Source of the DNA: Citrobacter sp. 18056
GTDB lineage: Bacteria > Pseudomonadota > Gammaproteobacteria > Enterobacterales > Enterobacteriaceae
Assembly: GCA_902706235.1 (NCBI GenBank)
Contig: CACSJR010000008.1
Span: 1 to 64,000, forward strand
Length of the DNA stretch: 64,000 nt
Direction: 5' to 3'
The notes under the pieces are model-generated. The model did no database searches and was not told the origin of the DNA. It was given only the letters and a program-made list of their open reading frames with translations. Position 1 is the stretch's first letter. The number at the start of each line of letters is the position of its first letter. A program made the position numbers and the translations under genes. Positions 54,027 to 64,000 of the stretch are shown piece after piece.

Positions 54027-54435
54027 CCAATGCCAATCGATTGCGTCCACGAACTAAGTGGCAAATATTCATTTAAATTATGTTAATGCGCACTAAACAT
54101 CTGTTTACGTCACTTTTTTCAGCAAAAGATACGCTTTAGTCATACCAAACATTCCTGTTTAACACTGCCGATGGTAGCCTTCGCGCCCATAAATTCCCGT
54201 TTATTTTAAAAAAGCAGTCTGATGGTCTAATAACCTTCTTTCTGGAAGTGTTTTATTGCATTTGGGATCGAGATCACTGATACATTGATAACTTAAATGT
54301 ATCTTTCCGGCCGCAAACAATCACGGGCAAAAATCATAAGAAAACCCCGTTTTACACGAATTTATTTTACCGTCAGCCACTTATTCATTGGATTTGACTA
54401 AAAAACTGACAAATTGCTTCCTCCAGGAGATATAG
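54027..54435 (+). promoter_or_regulatory. sdaC leader with candidate CRP site
   Basis: This AT-rich 409-bp spacer holds no gene. TGGGATCGAGATCACT (54263-54278) matches eight of the ten conserved CRP positions and lies about 160 nt before the sdaC start, consistent with the known cAMP-CRP dependence of sdaCB. AGGAGA precedes the ATG. Confidence 0.55.
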
Positions 54436-55722
54436 ATGGAAACCATTCAAACCAGCACCATAGTGTCGACAGAAAGTCGTACCGGATGGCGTAAGACGGA
54501 TACGATGTGGATGCTGGGCCTTTACGGCACGGCTATCGGTGCGGGCGTTCTGTTCCTGCCGATCAACGCCGGCGTCGGCGGTATGATCCCATTGATCATC
54601 ATGGCAATTCTTGCCTTCCCAATGACCTATTTCGCCCACCGTGGCCTGACTCGCTTCGTGCTGTCGGGTAAAAACCCAGGCGAAGACATCACCGAAGTCG
54701 TTGAAGAACACTTTGGTATCGGCGCAGGTAAACTGATTACCCTGCTGTACTTCTTTGCTATCTACCCAATCCTGTTGGTGTACAGCGTGGCTATCACTAA
54801 CACCGTTGAAAGCTTCATGACCCACCAGCTGGGAATGACGCCGCCACCGCGTGCCATTCTGTCTCTGATTCTGATTGTCGGCATGATGACCATCGTGCGC
54901 TTCGGCGAGCAGATGATCGTTAAAGCGATGAGCATCCTGGTGTTCCCGTTTGTTATCGCGCTGATGGTGCTGGCGTGCTACCTGATCCCACAGTGGAACG
55001 GCGCGGCGCTGGAAACGCTATCTTTGAGCAGCGAAACCACCGGCAAAGGCCTGTGGATGACTCTGTGGCTCGCCATTCCGGTCATGGTGTTCTCCTTTAA
55101 CCACTCACCGATCATCTCTTCCTTTGCTGTAGCAAAACGTGAAGAGTACGGCGACGATGCTGAGAAGAAGTGCTCCAAAATTCTGGCCTTCGCGCACATC
55201 ATGATGGTTCTGACCGTCATGTTCTTCGTGTTCAGCTGCGTGCTGAGCCTGTCCCCGGTGGACCTGGCTTCCGCGAAAGAACAGAACATCTCGATTCTGT
55301 CTTATCTGGCAAACCACTTTAACGCTCCGCTGATTGCCTGGATGGCACCGATTATCGCCATCATCGCCATCACCAAATCCTTCCTTGGCCACTACCTGGG
55401 CGCACGTGAAGGTTTTAACGGCATGGTGATTAAATCTCTGCGTAGCCGCGGTAAAACTATTGAAGTAAACCGTCTGAACAAGATGACTGCGGTGTTCATG
55501 CTGGTAACGACCTGGATTGTCGCGACGCTGAACCCAAGCATCCTTGGCATGATCGAGACCCTGGGTGGTCCGATTATCGCGATGATCCTGTTCCTGATGC
55601 CGATGTACGCCATCCAGAAAGTCCCTGCGATGCGCAAATACAGCGGCCACGTCAGCAACGTATTTGTGGTCATCATGGGCCTCATCGCCATCTCCGCGAT
55701 TTTCTACTCCCTGTTCGGTTAA
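54436..55722 (+). CDS. Serine/proton symporter SdaC
   Basis: The protein is 428 aa. It is an inner-membrane serine importer of the hydroxy/aromatic amino acid permease family with about 11 hydrophobic helices starting at [19 protein letters not shown]. It supplies serine to SdaB, the next gene. The 51-bp gap to sdaB contains an attenuator-like hairpin. Confidence 0.97.
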   Translation: METIQTSTIVSTESRTGWRKTDTMWMLGLYGTAIGAGVLFLPINAGVGGMIPLIIMAILAFPMTYFAHRGLTRFVLSGKNPGEDITEVVEEHFGIGAGKLITLLYFFAIYPILLVYSVAITNTVESFMTHQLGMTPPPRAILSLILIVGMMTIVRFGEQMIVKAMSILVFPFVIALMVLACYLIPQWNGAALETLSLSSETTGKGLWMTLWLAIPVMVFSFNHSPIISSFAVAKREEYGDDAEKKCSKILAFAHIMMVLTVMFFVFSCVLSLSPVDLASAKEQNISILSYLANHFNAPLIAWMAPIIAIIAITKSFLGHYLGAREGFNGMVIKSLRSRGKTIEVNRLNKMTAVFMLVTTWIVATLNPSILGMIETLGGPIIAMILFLMPMYAIQKVPAMRKYSGHVSNVFVVIMGLIAISAIFYSLFG

Positions 55723-55728
55723 TCCCCC

Positions 55729-55757
55729 GCGCCGCCTACGGGCGGCGCTTTTCTTTC
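55729..55757 (+). terminator. Hairpin between sdaC and sdaB
   Basis: GCGCCGCC-TACG-GGCGGCGC is followed by TTTTCTTT. Being within the sdaCB pair it should reduce, not abolish, sdaB transcription. Confidence 0.75.
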
Positions 55758-55773
55758 TAGCAATGGACGCATC

Positions 55774-57141
55774 ATGATCAGCGTATTTGATATTTTCAAA
55801 ATCGGTATTGGTCCTTCCAGCTCTCACACCGTGGGGCCAATGAAAGCGGGTAAACAATTCACGGATGACCTCATTTCGCGCGAGATCCTGACCGACATCA
55901 CCCGCGTGGTGGTAGATGTATACGGTTCGCTCTCCCTGACCGGAAAGGGCCACCACACCGATATCGCCATTATTATGGGCCTGGCGGGTAACCTGCCGGA
56001 CACCGTTGATATCGATGCCATTCCGTCATTCATTCAGGATGTGAACACGCATGGCAGACTGCTGCTGGCAAACGGTGAACACGAAGTCGAGTTCCCGGTA
56101 GATCAGTGCATGAACTTCCATGCCGACAATCTTTCCCTGCATGAAAACGGGATGCGCATTACCGCGCTGAGCGGCGAAAACGTCGTTTACAGCCAGACCT
56201 ATTACTCCATCGGCGGTGGTTTTATCGTTGATGAAGACCATTTCGGCCAGAGCAACAGCGCGCCGGTTTCGGTTCCTTATCCCTACAAAAATGCCGCCGA
56301 TTTGCAGCGTCATTGCCAGGAAAGCGGTCTGTCGCTGTCCGGCCTGATGATGCAAAACGAACTGGCGCTGCACAGTAAAGAAGAGCTTGAGCAGCACTTT
56401 AATGCGGTGTGGGATGTGATGCGCAACGGCATTGAACGCGGTATCACCACCGAGGGCGTGCTGCCGGGTAAACTGCGCGTGCCTCGCAGGGCGGCGGCCC
56501 TGCGCCGGATGTTAGTGAGCCAGGACAAAACCACCAGCGACCCCATGGCAGTAGTGGACTGGATCAACATGTTTGCGCTGGCGGTGAACGAAGAGAACGC
56601 CGCCGGTGGCCGCGTCGTGACTGCCCCCACGAACGGCGCCTGCGGGATTGTTCCGGCGGTTCTGGCGTACTACGACAAGTTTATCCGTGAAGTGAATGCG
56701 AATTCGCTGGCGCGCTACATGCTGGTGACCAGCGCGATTGGCTCACTCTACAAAATGAATGCCTCTATTTCCGGTGCGGAAGTGGGCTGTCAGGGCGAAG
56801 TCGGCGTGGCCTGTTCAATGGCGGCGGCGGGCCTGGCGGAACTGCTGGGCGGAAGCCCGACACAGGTGTGCATCGCGGCTGAAATCGGCATGGAACATAA
56901 CCTTGGTTTAACCTGCGACCCGGTCGCGGGTCAAGTTCAGGTGCCGTGTATCGAACGTAATGCGATTGCCTCGGTGAAAGCGGTCAACGCCGCGCGTATG
57001 GCTCTGCGCCGTACCAGCGAGCCACGCGTGTGCCTCGATAAAGTCATCGAAACCATGTACGAAACCGGTAAAGACATGAACGCCAAATACCGTGAAACCT
57101 CTCGCGGCGGCCTGGCGATGAAGATTGTTACCTGCGATTAA
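55774..57141 (+). CDS. L-serine dehydratase SdaB
   Basis: The protein is 455 aa. It deaminates L-serine to pyruvate with a 4Fe-4S cluster. GIGPSSSHTVGPM at the N-terminus and the cluster Cys in GVACSMAAAG, GLTCDPVAG and VPCIERN are intact; PTNGACGIVPAVL is also conserved. It works with SdaC in serine catabolism. Confidence 0.97.
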   Translation: MISVFDIFKIGIGPSSSHTVGPMKAGKQFTDDLISREILTDITRVVVDVYGSLSLTGKGHHTDIAIIMGLAGNLPDTVDIDAIPSFIQDVNTHGRLLLANGEHEVEFPVDQCMNFHADNLSLHENGMRITALSGENVVYSQTYYSIGGGFIVDEDHFGQSNSAPVSVPYPYKNAADLQRHCQESGLSLSGLMMQNELALHSKEELEQHFNAVWDVMRNGIERGITTEGVLPGKLRVPRRAAALRRMLVSQDKTTSDPMAVVDWINMFALAVNEENAAGGRVVTAPTNGACGIVPAVLAYYDKFIREVNANSLARYMLVTSAIGSLYKMNASISGAEVGCQGEVGVACSMAAAGLAELLGGSPTQVCIAAEIGMEHNLGLTCDPVAGQVQVPCIERNAIASVKAVNAARMALRRTSEPRVCLDKVIETMYETGKDMNAKYRETSRGGLAMKIVTCD

Positions 57142-57146
57142 ACGCG

Positions 57147-57177
57147 CATCAGACGCCTCGTTTTGCGAGGCGCCTTC
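57147..57177 (+). terminator. sdaB terminator
   Basis: GACGCCTCG-TTTTG-CGAGGCGCC arms lie about 10 bp after the sdaB stop with a short CTTCCC tail, so strength is uncertain. Confidence 0.55.
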
Positions 57178-57253
57178 CCGAATTCCCGCCGTTACATAGC
57201 CTCATTATCGTCACAGTGTTACCCTACGCGCATTGCTATCAAGGAGGGTAACC

Positions 57254-58009
57254 GTGGCCGTTCATCTGCTTATTGTCGACGCACTGAATCTCATTCGCCG
57301 TATTCATGCGGTCCAGGGTTCACCCTGCGCGGATACCTGCCTGCACGCGCTGCAGCAGCTGATTGTACACAGCCAGCCGACGCACGCCGTCGCAGTGTTT
57401 GACGACGAAGCCCGCAACCAGAGTTGGCGCCACCAACGTTTGCCGGATTACAAAGCCGGACGCTCACCGATGCCAGAGAATTTGTATGCGGAAATGGACA
57501 ATATTCGCAGCGTCTTTGAGCAGCACGGCGTGCGCTGCTGGGGCTCTGCCGGCAATGAAGCCGACGATCTCGCCGCGACGCTTGCCGTGAAAGTCGCCGG
57601 CGCAGGACATCAGGCCACCATCGTGTCAACGGACAAAGGCTACTGCCAGATACTTTCGCCCACTATTCGCATCCGTGATTACTTCCAGAAACGCTGGCTC
57701 GACGCACCGTTTATTGCCCTGGAGTTTGGCGTTACGCCGCAACAGCTCCCGGACTATTGGGGTCTCGCCGGGATCAGCAGTTCAAAAGTGCCGGGCGTGG
57801 CGGGCATTGGCCCGAAAAGCGCCACCGAACTGCTGGCACAATTTCCCACGCTCGAAGCGATTTATCAGCATCTGGATGACGTGCCGGAGAAGTGGCGTAA
57901 AAAGCTGAGTGAACATCAGGAGATGGCGTTTATCTGTCGCGACATTGCGAGGCTACAGACGGATATTCAGCTAGATGGGAATTTGCAGCAACTGCGGTTG
58001 GTGAAGTAG
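57254..58009 (+). CDS. Flap endonuclease Xni (ExoIX)
   Basis: The protein is 251 aa from a GTG at 57254 ([18 protein letters not shown]), which has an AAGGAGGG site 7 nt upstream and gives the E. coli length. It is a structure-specific nuclease of the 5'-3' exonuclease family. Acidic motifs ([22 protein letters not shown]) and the helix-hairpin-helix [20 protein letters not shown] are present; the family member lacks some metal-site residues of Pol I-type exonucleases. Confidence 0.95.
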   Translation: MAVHLLIVDALNLIRRIHAVQGSPCADTCLHALQQLIVHSQPTHAVAVFDDEARNQSWRHQRLPDYKAGRSPMPENLYAEMDNIRSVFEQHGVRCWGSAGNEADDLAATLAVKVAGAGHQATIVSTDKGYCQILSPTIRIRDYFQKRWLDAPFIALEFGVTPQQLPDYWGLAGISSSKVPGVAGIGPKSATELLAQFPTLEAIYQHLDDVPEKWRKKLSEHQEMAFICRDIARLQTDIQLDGNLQQLRLVK

Positions 58010-58034
58010 CATCCTCTTCCGCTGTCTTTTTTAA

Positions 58035-58060
58035 GCCCGGCAAGCATAGCGCCGCCGGGC
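58035..58060. repeat. REP element
   Basis: GCCCGGC and GCCGGGC arms around AAGCATAGCGCC lie between the convergent xni and rlmM genes; the sequence is almost the same as one half of the BIME at 33003-33029. Confidence 0.85.
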
Positions 58061-58081
58061 AAAGAAGGTTCAGGGGTAAAA

Positions 58082-59182
58082 TTAACGCTCGTCGCGACGT
58101 CCGCCCACGGCGGCCCAAAGACGACGGACGTGAACCGTCACTTCTTCGCGATCGTGGTAAAGCTGACGCGCCTGAATGTGCGCATTAATTCCGTGCTCAT
58201 CGAGCTGCGCCTGAATGTATGCCAGATTCTGCGACACTTCTTCATAACGCTTTTTCATCGGCAGCTTCAGGTTGAAAATGGTTTCACGACACCAGCCATT
58301 GACCAGCCACTGCGCCATCAGCGCGGCAACTTTAGCCGGTTTCTCAACCATATCGCACACCATCCACGAGATGTTGCTGCGGGTTGGGCGATAGCGGAAA
58401 CCATCCTCACGCAGCCAGGTCACCTGTCCGGTGTCCATCAGGCTTTGCGCCATCGGGCCGTTATCGACAGACGACACCCACATGTTGCGCTGAACCAGCT
58501 GATAGGTCCAGCCACCTGGGCACGCCCCTAAATCCACTGCATACATGCCGTTTGCCAGACGCTCGTCCCACTCATCGGCAGGAATGAACACGTGGAACGC
58601 TTCTTCCAGTTTGAGCGTAGAGCGGCTCGGCGCTTCAGACGGGAACTTGAGGCGCGGAATACCCATGTAGTACGGGGAGTTGTTGGTCGTCAGCGAGTAA
58701 CCGACGTAGCAGCAACCCGGCGCGATAAAGAACACATGCACCACCGGACGCTTAGGCGTGTCATAGCCAGCCAGTACGTTCACTTCACGCAGCGCTGAAC
58801 GCAGCGGCACGGTGAACTTGCGACAGAACTTCATCAGCTCTTTGCTTTCGTTAGTATCAGCGACTTCAACACGCAGATCGCCACCTTTCTCAACCACACC
58901 CACTAGCATTCCGACCACCGGAGTGATGCGGTCTTCCGGCGGAAGGTCAGTCAGCAGTTCGCAAGCCACAAACATCTGACGGGCGAAAATCAGTGAGCTG
59001 AACGGCAATTCACGGATCAGTTTCTCCGCGTCGTCCGGCTGATAGCACTCGAAAATCACATAGCCCGAGTTCTCTTTAACTCGGGCAAAACCAAATACGC
59101 CAAGGCGAGACGCCTTGTCAGAAATCTCTGCTGCGCACTCTTTCTCAAAACCCTGACGGCTGTAGAGGACAACCTTATTCAT
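58082..59182 (-). CDS. 23S rRNA 2'-O-ribose methyltransferase RlmM
   Basis: The protein is 366 aa from [12 protein letters not shown]; three upstream codons are in frame but not conserved. It methylates C2498 of 23S rRNA. An N-terminal THUMP-like region and a Rossmann domain with [15 protein letters not shown] and the K-D-K-E type residues ([23 protein letters not shown]) are visible. Its start overlaps the ygdD stop by 8 bp. Confidence 0.97.
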   Translation of the reverse strand: MNKVVLYSRQGFEKECAAEISDKASRLGVFGFARVKENSGYVIFECYQPDDAEKLIRELPFSSLIFARQMFVACELLTDLPPEDRITPVVGMLVGVVEKGGDLRVEVADTNESKELMKFCRKFTVPLRSALREVNVLAGYDTPKRPVVHVFFIAPGCCYVGYSLTTNNSPYYMGIPRLKFPSEAPSRSTLKLEEAFHVFIPADEWDERLANGMYAVDLGACPGGWTYQLVQRNMWVSSVDNGPMAQSLMDTGQVTWLREDGFRYRPTRSNISWMVCDMVEKPAKVAALMAQWLVNGWCRETIFNLKLPMKKRYEEVSQNLAYIQAQLDEHGINAHIQARQLYHDREEVTVHVRRLWAAVGGRRDER

Positions 59183-59570
59183 GCGCGACACCTTTACGCT
59201 TTAAACGAATAGCACCAATGAGCATCAGCACCCAACCGGCGAGGAAGCATACGCCACCTACCGGAGTAACAAATGCCCACAGGCGTAAATGCGACAGCGC
59301 CAGACAATACAGGCTGCCGCTGAAAAATACGGTTCCCAGCGCCATAAATACGCTGCTCCAGTAGAACCAGATACTGATCCGGCGCTGCATAGCGACCGCC
59401 AGACCGAAAATCGCCAGGGTATGGAACGCCTGATATTCGAGACCGGTCTGGATCCAGCCCATCTCAACCACGCCGAGCGATTTACTTAATACATGTGCGC
59501 CGAACGCACCCAAGGCAACAAAAACGAAACCACTGATAGCGGCAAAAATCAGCATGAAGCGACTGGTCAT
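59175..59570 (-). CDS. DUF423 membrane protein YgdD
   Basis: The protein is 131 aa with four hydrophobic helices ([70 protein letters not shown]). It matches E. coli YgdD, an inner-membrane protein of unknown function. It lies between gcvA (19 bp) and rlmM (overlap) and is probably cotranscribed with them. Confidence 0.93.
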   Translation of the reverse strand: MTSRFMLIFAAISGFVFVALGAFGAHVLSKSLGVVEMGWIQTGLEYQAFHTLAIFGLAVAMQRRISIWFYWSSVFMALGTVFFSGSLYCLALSHLRLWAFVTPVGGVCFLAGWVLMLIGAIRLKRKGVAHE

Positions 59571-59589
59571 GTCATTACCCTAAATTCAT

Positions 59590-60507
59590 TTATTGTTCGT
59601 AACGGAAGCGGAATTTTTCTTGCTCACTTGCCGCCTTCGCCAGTATCCACTGACGGAATGCAGCTATTTTACCCAGTTCCGCCTGGCTGTCATGGCAAAC
59701 GAGGTAAAACGCGTTCTTGCTGACCAGCACATCATTAAACGGGCAGACCAAACGGCCCGCCTCAATTTCGGACTGCGCCATCACATTGTTGGCCAGTGCG
59801 ATCCCTTGTCCATGGATAGCCGCCTGCAGCACCATCGCGCTGTGGCTGAAAATCGGTCCCTGTTGAACATTAATATGATTTAAGCCCAACTGGCGAGTAT
59901 ACGTTTGCCAGTCGCGACGAGAAGCATCATGCAATAGCGTGTGTTGTGCCAGATCCGCAGGCGTCTTCAACGCCTTCTCACCGGTGAGTAACAACGGCGA
60001 GCAAACGGGGAGCAGATATTCGGCGTACAATTTTTCAACACGCAGACCGGGCCAGTTACCGCGCCCATAAAATATCGCCACGTCGACATCGTCCGCCAGC
60101 TTATCTTCCTGACGGTCCACGGCCTGGATCCTGACGTCGATTCCCGGATAAGCTGAGTTAAAGCTTGCCAGTCTCGGCACCAGCCATTGAATGGCAAAAC
60201 TTGGCAACATACTGACCGTCAGTGCGCCTTTGGCACTGCGCGCCTGCAGTTTACGCGTTGCTTCGGTTAATTGCGAAAAGATCTCTTTGATATCCTGGAA
60301 ATAGCTCTGCCCTTCTTCGGTCAGCAAAAGCGAACGATTGCGGCGGCGAAAGAGCTTCAGGCCCAGGAAATCCTCGAGTGACTTGATCTGATGGCTTACT
60401 GCGGCTTGAGTCACAAAGAGCTCATCGGCGGCGCGAGTGAAGCTGAGATGGCGGGCGGCGGCATCAAATACACGTAATGCATTCAGAGGTGGTAAACGCT
60501 TCGACAT
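59590..60507 (-). CDS. LysR-type regulator GcvA
   Basis: The protein is 305 aa. It activates the glycine cleavage operon and gcvB when glycine is present. The N-terminal helix-turn-helix (LPPLNALRVFDAAARHLSFT; AADELFVTQAAVSHQIKSLE) and a LysR substrate-binding domain are intact. It is divergent from gcvB, with which it shares the 129-bp promoter region. Confidence 0.97.
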   Translation of the reverse strand: MSKRLPPLNALRVFDAAARHLSFTRAADELFVTQAAVSHQIKSLEDFLGLKLFRRRNRSLLLTEEGQSYFQDIKEIFSQLTEATRKLQARSAKGALTVSMLPSFAIQWLVPRLASFNSAYPGIDVRIQAVDRQEDKLADDVDVAIFYGRGNWPGLRVEKLYAEYLLPVCSPLLLTGEKALKTPADLAQHTLLHDASRRDWQTYTRQLGLNHINVQQGPIFSHSAMVLQAAIHGQGIALANNVMAQSEIEAGRLVCPFNDVLVSKNAFYLVCHDSQAELGKIAAFRQWILAKAASEQEKFRFRYEQ

Positions 60508-60636
60508 AGTTGTTTTAGCTTAGATGTTAACTAGTTTTAACAATTAGATTACATCATGTAACCTATTAGTTTTTTTTATCTGAGCCATTATAATTTGTCC
60601 GTTGAGCTTCTACCAGCAAATACCTATAGTGGCGGC
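60508..60636. promoter_or_regulatory. Divergent gcvA / gcvB promoter region
   Basis: This AT-rich spacer has GTTAACTAGTTTTAAC-type near-palindromes close to the gcvA start (60526-60541), where GcvA itself binds in E. coli. A promoter for gcvB must end near 60636. Exact sites are inferred. Confidence 0.5.
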
Positions 60637-60844
60637 ACTTCCTGAGCCGGAACGAGAAGCTTTTTTCGGAATGCGTGTTCTGATGAGCTTTTGGCTTACG
60701 GTTGTGATGTTGTGTTGTTGTGTTTGCAATTGGTCTGGAGTTCAGACCTCGGTAGCGAGACTACCCCCTTTTCACTTCCTGTACATTTACCCTGTCTGTC
60801 CATAGTGATTAATGTAGCACCGCCAAATTGCGGTGCTTTTTTTT
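60637..60844 (+). ncRNA. GcvB small RNA
   Basis: The roughly 208-nt RNA begins ACTTCCTGAGCCGGAACGAG and ends in the terminator GCACCGCC-AAATT-GCGGTGC plus eight T. The G/U-rich R1 region (GGTTGTGATGTTGTGTTGTT, 60700-60719) that pairs with amino-acid transporter mRNAs is almost unchanged from E. coli, and the Hfq-binding T-run is present. It is divergent from gcvA, its activator. A 67-codon frame across it is a shadow. Confidence 0.97.
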
Positions 60845-60860
60845 GCTTTAAATTCAAGGG

Positions 60861-61088
60861 TTAGTTATCCATCTCGACCATTTCTTTCACGTCGGTACGG
60901 TTGATTTGCTGCTTGTTACCGTTCGCATCTTTATACGAAATCATCCCGGTATCATTGTCCGTTTGCGGCTTACCATCAGCAATAATGGTACGGCCATCAT
61001 TGGTATGCATCACATAGTTAGGGCCAGAACAGGCGCTCAGGGCAAACGTCAGCATACAGGCAGAAATGATTGCGGCAGTCTTGTTCAT
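60861..61088 (-). CDS. YgdI-family small lipoprotein
   Basis: The protein is 75 aa. A signal peptide with lipobox LSAC places the lipidated Cys at 20; the mature part is a YgdI/YgdR SH3-like domain (GPNYVMHTNDGRTIIADGKP). It is a predicted outer-membrane lipoprotein of unknown function. An AGGAGAA site precedes the ATG. Confidence 0.93.
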   Translation of the reverse strand: MNKTAAIISACMLTFALSACSGPNYVMHTNDGRTIIADGKPQTDNDTGMISYKDANGNKQQINRTDVKEMVEMDN

Positions 61089-61279
61089 GTTCTTCTCCTT
61101 TAGCGTTTAATGCTGGATTCAAAGCTTCAATTAACAGGCTAAAACAATCGCCTAACATAATTCAGCATAACGCACTGTCAGTACTTCGCCACACATACCG
61201 GAGAATTCTGATGGTTACTCCTGTCCTTGCTCTGCCACGAAATATGCGCGACGATCCCAGGACTGGAATGAGGAAAACC

Positions 61280-62485
61280 ATGAACGCATTCAACCCGGCG
61301 CAGTTTCGCGCCCAGTTTCCGGCGCTGAGCGATGCCGGGGTCTATCTCGACAGCGCCGCCACCGCGCTAAAACCGCAGGCCGTCATTGACGCCAGCCATC
61401 AGTTTTACAGCCTGAGCGCAGGCAACGTACATCGCAGCCAGTTTGCTGCCGCGCAAAAGCTGACTGCGCGCTATGAGAAGGCCCGCACGCAGGTCGCCGC
61501 GCTGATTAACGCGCCTGACGGCAAAAACATTGTCTGGACTCGTGGCACCACTGAGGCTATCAACATGGTCGCTCAATGTTATGCCCGCCCACGCCTCAAG
61601 CCAGGCGATGAAATTATTGTCAGCGAGGCTGAACACCATGCGAATCTGGTTCCGTGGCTGATGGTGGCGGAACAAACCGGCGCGCAGGTCATTAAATTGC
61701 CGCTCGGCGCAGACCATCTGCCGGACGTCGAACAGCTTTCCTCATTAATCACCTCCCGAAGCCGAATTCTGGCGCTGGGCCAGATGTCAAACGTCACCGG
61801 CGGCTGTCCGGATCTTGCCCGCGCAATCCAACTGGCTCACACCGCAGGCATGGTGGTCATGGTTGATGGCGCCCAGGGTGTGGTGCATTTCCCGGCCGAC
61901 GTTCAGGCGCTGGATATCGACTTCTACGCCTTTTCCGGTCACAAGCTGTATGGCCCGACCGGCATCGGCGTACTGTACGGTAAACAGGAATTGCTGGACG
62001 ACATGACACCGTGGCTCGGCGGCGGCAAGATGATCACCGAAGTCACTTTCGACGGATTCAAAACCCAGCCAGTGCCATATCGTCTTGAGGCGGGAACGCC
62101 CAACGTCGCTGGCGTCATTGGACTCAGCGCCGCGCTGGAGTGGCTGAATGAAATCGATATTGTGCAGGCGGAAAGCTGGAGTCGCGGACTGGCGACGCTT
62201 GCCGAAGAGGAACTCTCGCGCCGCCCCGGCTTTCGCTCGTTCCGCTGTCAGGATTCCAGCCTGCTGGCGTTCGATTTCGACGGCGTGCACCATAGCGATA
62301 TGGTGACATTATTGGCAGAGTACGGCATCGCCCTGCGTGCCGGGCAGCACTGCGCCCAACCGTTACTGGCAGCGTTAGGCGTCAACGGCACACTGCGCGC
62401 CTCATTTGCACCGTATAATACGCAGGAAGATGTTCATGCGTTGGTGAACGCCGTTGACCGCGCTCTTGATTTACTGGTGGATTAA
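61280..62485 (+). CDS. Cysteine desulfurase CsdA
   Basis: The protein is 401 aa from MNAFNPAQFRAQFP with GAGG 7 nt upstream; a 70-codon in-frame extension upstream runs through the ygdI promoter and is not real. It is a PLP enzyme moving sulfur from Cys to CsdE. PLP Lys is in FSGHKLYGPTG (about 222) and catalytic Cys in RAGQHCAQP (about 358). It abuts csdE directly. Confidence 0.97.
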   Translation: MNAFNPAQFRAQFPALSDAGVYLDSAATALKPQAVIDASHQFYSLSAGNVHRSQFAAAQKLTARYEKARTQVAALINAPDGKNIVWTRGTTEAINMVAQCYARPRLKPGDEIIVSEAEHHANLVPWLMVAEQTGAQVIKLPLGADHLPDVEQLSSLITSRSRILALGQMSNVTGGCPDLARAIQLAHTAGMVVMVDGAQGVVHFPADVQALDIDFYAFSGHKLYGPTGIGVLYGKQELLDDMTPWLGGGKMITEVTFDGFKTQPVPYRLEAGTPNVAGVIGLSAALEWLNEIDIVQAESWSRGLATLAEEELSRRPGFRSFRCQDSSLLAFDFDGVHHSDMVTLLAEYGIALRAGQHCAQPLLAALGVNGTLRASFAPYNTQEDVHALVNAVDRALDLLVD

Positions 62486-62929
62486 ATGACAAGCCCCGCT
62501 CTCGCCGGACACCCGTTCGGCACGACCGTCACGCAAGAGACATTGCGTCAGATTTTTGTCCCACTGAACCAGTGGGAAGACAAATACCGTCAGCTGATCC
62601 TGCTCGGAAAACAGCTCCCTGCGCTGCCGGATGAATTTAAGGCTGAAGCGGACGAAATTGCCGGATGTGAAAACCGTGTCTGGCTCGGCCACACGCGTCT
62701 GCCGCAGGGCGCGTTGCATTTTTACGGCGACAGCGAAGGCAGGATCGTTCGGGGATTATTAGCCGTGTTGTTGACGGCCATTGAAGGCAAAAGCGCGGAT
62801 CAACTGCTGGAGTGCGATCCACTGACCTTTTTCGATGAGCTAGGACTACGCGCCCAGCTCAGCGCGTCCCGCAATCAGGGGCTGAACGCGCTGCGCGACG
62901 CCGTACTCAACGCCGCGCAATCGGTTTAA
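62486..62929 (+). CDS. Sulfur acceptor CsdE
   Basis: The protein is 147 aa, the E. coli length. It is a SufE-like protein taking persulfide sulfur from CsdA on Cys61 ([11 protein letters not shown]). Its ATG follows the csdA stop without a gap. It also partners TcdA, encoded by the convergent neighbour, whose stop overlaps its own by 4 bp. Confidence 0.96.
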   Translation: MTSPALAGHPFGTTVTQETLRQIFVPLNQWEDKYRQLILLGKQLPALPDEFKAEADEIAGCENRVWLGHTRLPQGALHFYGDSEGRIVRGLLAVLLTAIEGKSADQLLECDPLTFFDELGLRAQLSASRNQGLNALRDAVLNAAQSV

Positions 62930-63732
62930 CTCTGGCGTTCCGCCTTCGCTAACATTTTCTTCAGCGCATGGGACACCGCGACGAAGCCGAACGTCGCGGT
63001 CACCATCGTCGCCGCGCCAAAGCCGGAGGCGCAATCCATTCTCTTCGGGCCTTCAGCGGTGCTTTTCATCGCACACACAGACCCATCAGATTGCGGATAC
63101 ACAAGCGCTTCAGTAGAAAACACACAATCTACGCCGAGCTTGCCTTTACCGTTCTTCACCACGCCGAAATCACTCTTCAGACGCTCGCGCAGTTTTGCCG
63201 CCAGCGGATCCTGAATGGTTTTCGCCAGATCGGCGACCTGGATCTGCGTTGGATCGATTTGTCCGCCCGCCCCGCCGGTGGTGACCAGCGGCACTTTGTA
63301 GCGACGACAGTATGAGATCAGCGCCGCTTTCGGACGCACGCTGTCGATGGCATCAATCACGTAGCTAAAGCCCACGCCCATATATTCAGCAACGTTATCT
63401 GGAGTCACAAAATCATCGACGACGGTGACACGGCATTCCGGGTTGATCTGACGAATACGCTCCGCCATCACCTCGGCTTTAGCGAGCCCGACGTTGCCAC
63501 CGAGTGCGTGGATCTGCCGATTGGTATTGGTGACGCAAACGTCGTCCATATCAATCAGCGTAATCGCCCCGATACCAGTACGCGCCAGCGCTTCCGCCGC
63601 CCACGAGCCTACGCCGCCTATCCCAACGACGCACACATGCGCTTCGGCAAACACCTGCAGCGCTTTTTCACCATATAAACGTGCCGTGCCGCCAAAACGC
63701 TGGCGCCAGGCATCGCTAAGAACGACTGACAT
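62926..63732 (-). CDS. tRNA threonylcarbamoyladenosine dehydratase TcdA (CsdL)
   Basis: The protein is 268 aa. It is an E1-like, ATP-dependent enzyme that cyclises t6A37 in tRNA. The nucleotide-binding [33 protein letters not shown] and the [13 protein letters not shown] segment are present. It is convergent with csdAE, whose sulfur-relay proteins stimulate it. Confidence 0.97.
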   Translation of the reverse strand: MSVVLSDAWRQRFGGTARLYGEKALQVFAEAHVCVVGIGGVGSWAAEALARTGIGAITLIDMDDVCVTNTNRQIHALGGNVGLAKAEVMAERIRQINPECRVTVVDDFVTPDNVAEYMGVGFSYVIDAIDSVRPKAALISYCRRYKVPLVTTGGAGGQIDPTQIQVADLAKTIQDPLAAKLRERLKSDFGVVKNGKGKLGVDCVFSTEALVYPQSDGSVCAMKSTAEGPKRMDCASGFGAATMVTATFGFVAVSHALKKMLAKAERQS

Positions 63733-63750
63733 AAAACCTCAAACTACTTG

Positions 63751-64000
63751 TTAACCGCTAAAGACGTTACCGTTCCCGGCTCCTGGTGCGCCACGCAGCA
63801 CCCAAACGCGACCGTAATGGTTGTACCAGCCTGCACGATGACCGGCGTCGGCACCAATACCCTGATAGATGTCGAAGTGCTGACCTTTGATTGCGCCGCC
63901 AACATCCAGCGCCACCATCAGACGCAGTTCGTAGTGACCGTTAAACTTACCGTTATTGTCCAGCTGCGGCACTTCAGCCAGCAGGGTGGTGCCCGGTGGG
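63751..64000 (-). CDS. Membrane-bound lytic murein transglycosylase A, C-terminal part
   Basis: The last 82 codons are in the window; the rest lies beyond the right edge. The frame reads GTTLLAEVP..ELRLMVALDVGGAIKG..HFDIYQGIG..RAGWYNHYGRVWVL, typical of the 3D domain of MltA with its Asp residues. The enzyme cleaves peptidoglycan glycan strands from the outer membrane. The extreme C-terminus (APGAGNGNVFSG) is slightly longer than I recall for E. coli. Confidence 0.95.
   Translation of the reverse strand, partial: PPGTTLLAEVPQLDNNGKFNGHYELRLMVALDVGGAIKGQHFDIYQGIGADAGHRAGWYNHYGRVWVLRGAPGAGNGNVFSG

Noticed and set aside
60602..60805. A 67-codon frame in the gcvA-ygdI gap
   Set aside because: It lies over GcvB, which is conserved as an RNA; the peptide is not.
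61070..61279. A 70-codon N-terminal extension of CsdA
   Set aside because: It would cover the ygdI 5' end and promoter; the conserved start with a good ribosome-binding site is at 61280.

Overview
The window is about 64 kb of an Enterobacteriaceae chromosome. Almost every core gene matches its Escherichia coli counterpart in length, motifs and order (mutS-rpoS-nlpD-pcm-surE-truD-ispFD-ftsB, cysNDC, iap-CRISPR-cas-cysHIJ, queDE-eno-pyrG-mazG-relA-rlmD-barA, csrB, sdaCB, gcvA/gcvB, csdAE, mltA). It is not E. coli itself: a second siroheme synthase gene (cysG) heads the sulfate-activation operon and the mutS-rpoS gap is only 130 bp. Both fit the Enterobacter/Klebsiella/Kluyvera side of the family; the species cannot be fixed from sequence reading alone. 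Comparisons with E. coli proteins are from memory, not from a search.

Region 1 (1 to about 5796) is accessory DNA: the right end of an integrative element whose left end lies outside the window. It holds decayed coding remnants, two tandem paralogues of a duplicated NTF2/SnoaL-like protein, a convergent LacI-family regulator and a P4-type tyrosine integrase next to mutS. The first nine or so codons of mutS appear to be supplied by the element while the rest of mutS is typical, so the 5' end of mutS is probably the attachment site.

Region 2 (5746-19669) is the mutS / rpoS-nlpD / pcm-surE-truD-ispF-ispD-ftsB block, followed by a leftward cysG-cysD-cysN-cysC-ygbE sulfate activation operon. Region 3 (19891-32024) is iap, a 41-repeat type I-E CRISPR array and a complete tightly overlapping cas3-cse1-cse2-cas7-cas5-cas6e-cas1-cas2 operon transcribed toward the array. 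Region 4 (32206-36556) is cysJIH, with a REP/BIME inside it and an ERIC element in its leader. With cysGDNC this gives the whole path from sulfate to sulfide plus the siroheme for CysI.

Region 5 (37000-48732) is queD, queE, eno-pyrG, relA/mazG, rlmD and the sensor kinase barA. Region 6 (48824-53978) is yqcA-truC-yqcC, the regulatory RNA csrB (the output of BarA-UvrY, with a UvrY-type box upstream), syd, queF and ppnN. Region 7 (54436-64000) is sdaC-sdaB, xni, rlmM-ygdD-gcvA, the sRNA gcvB, ygdI, csdA-csdE, tcdA and the 3' end of mltA. No tRNA or rRNA gene and no intact insertion sequence was recognised.
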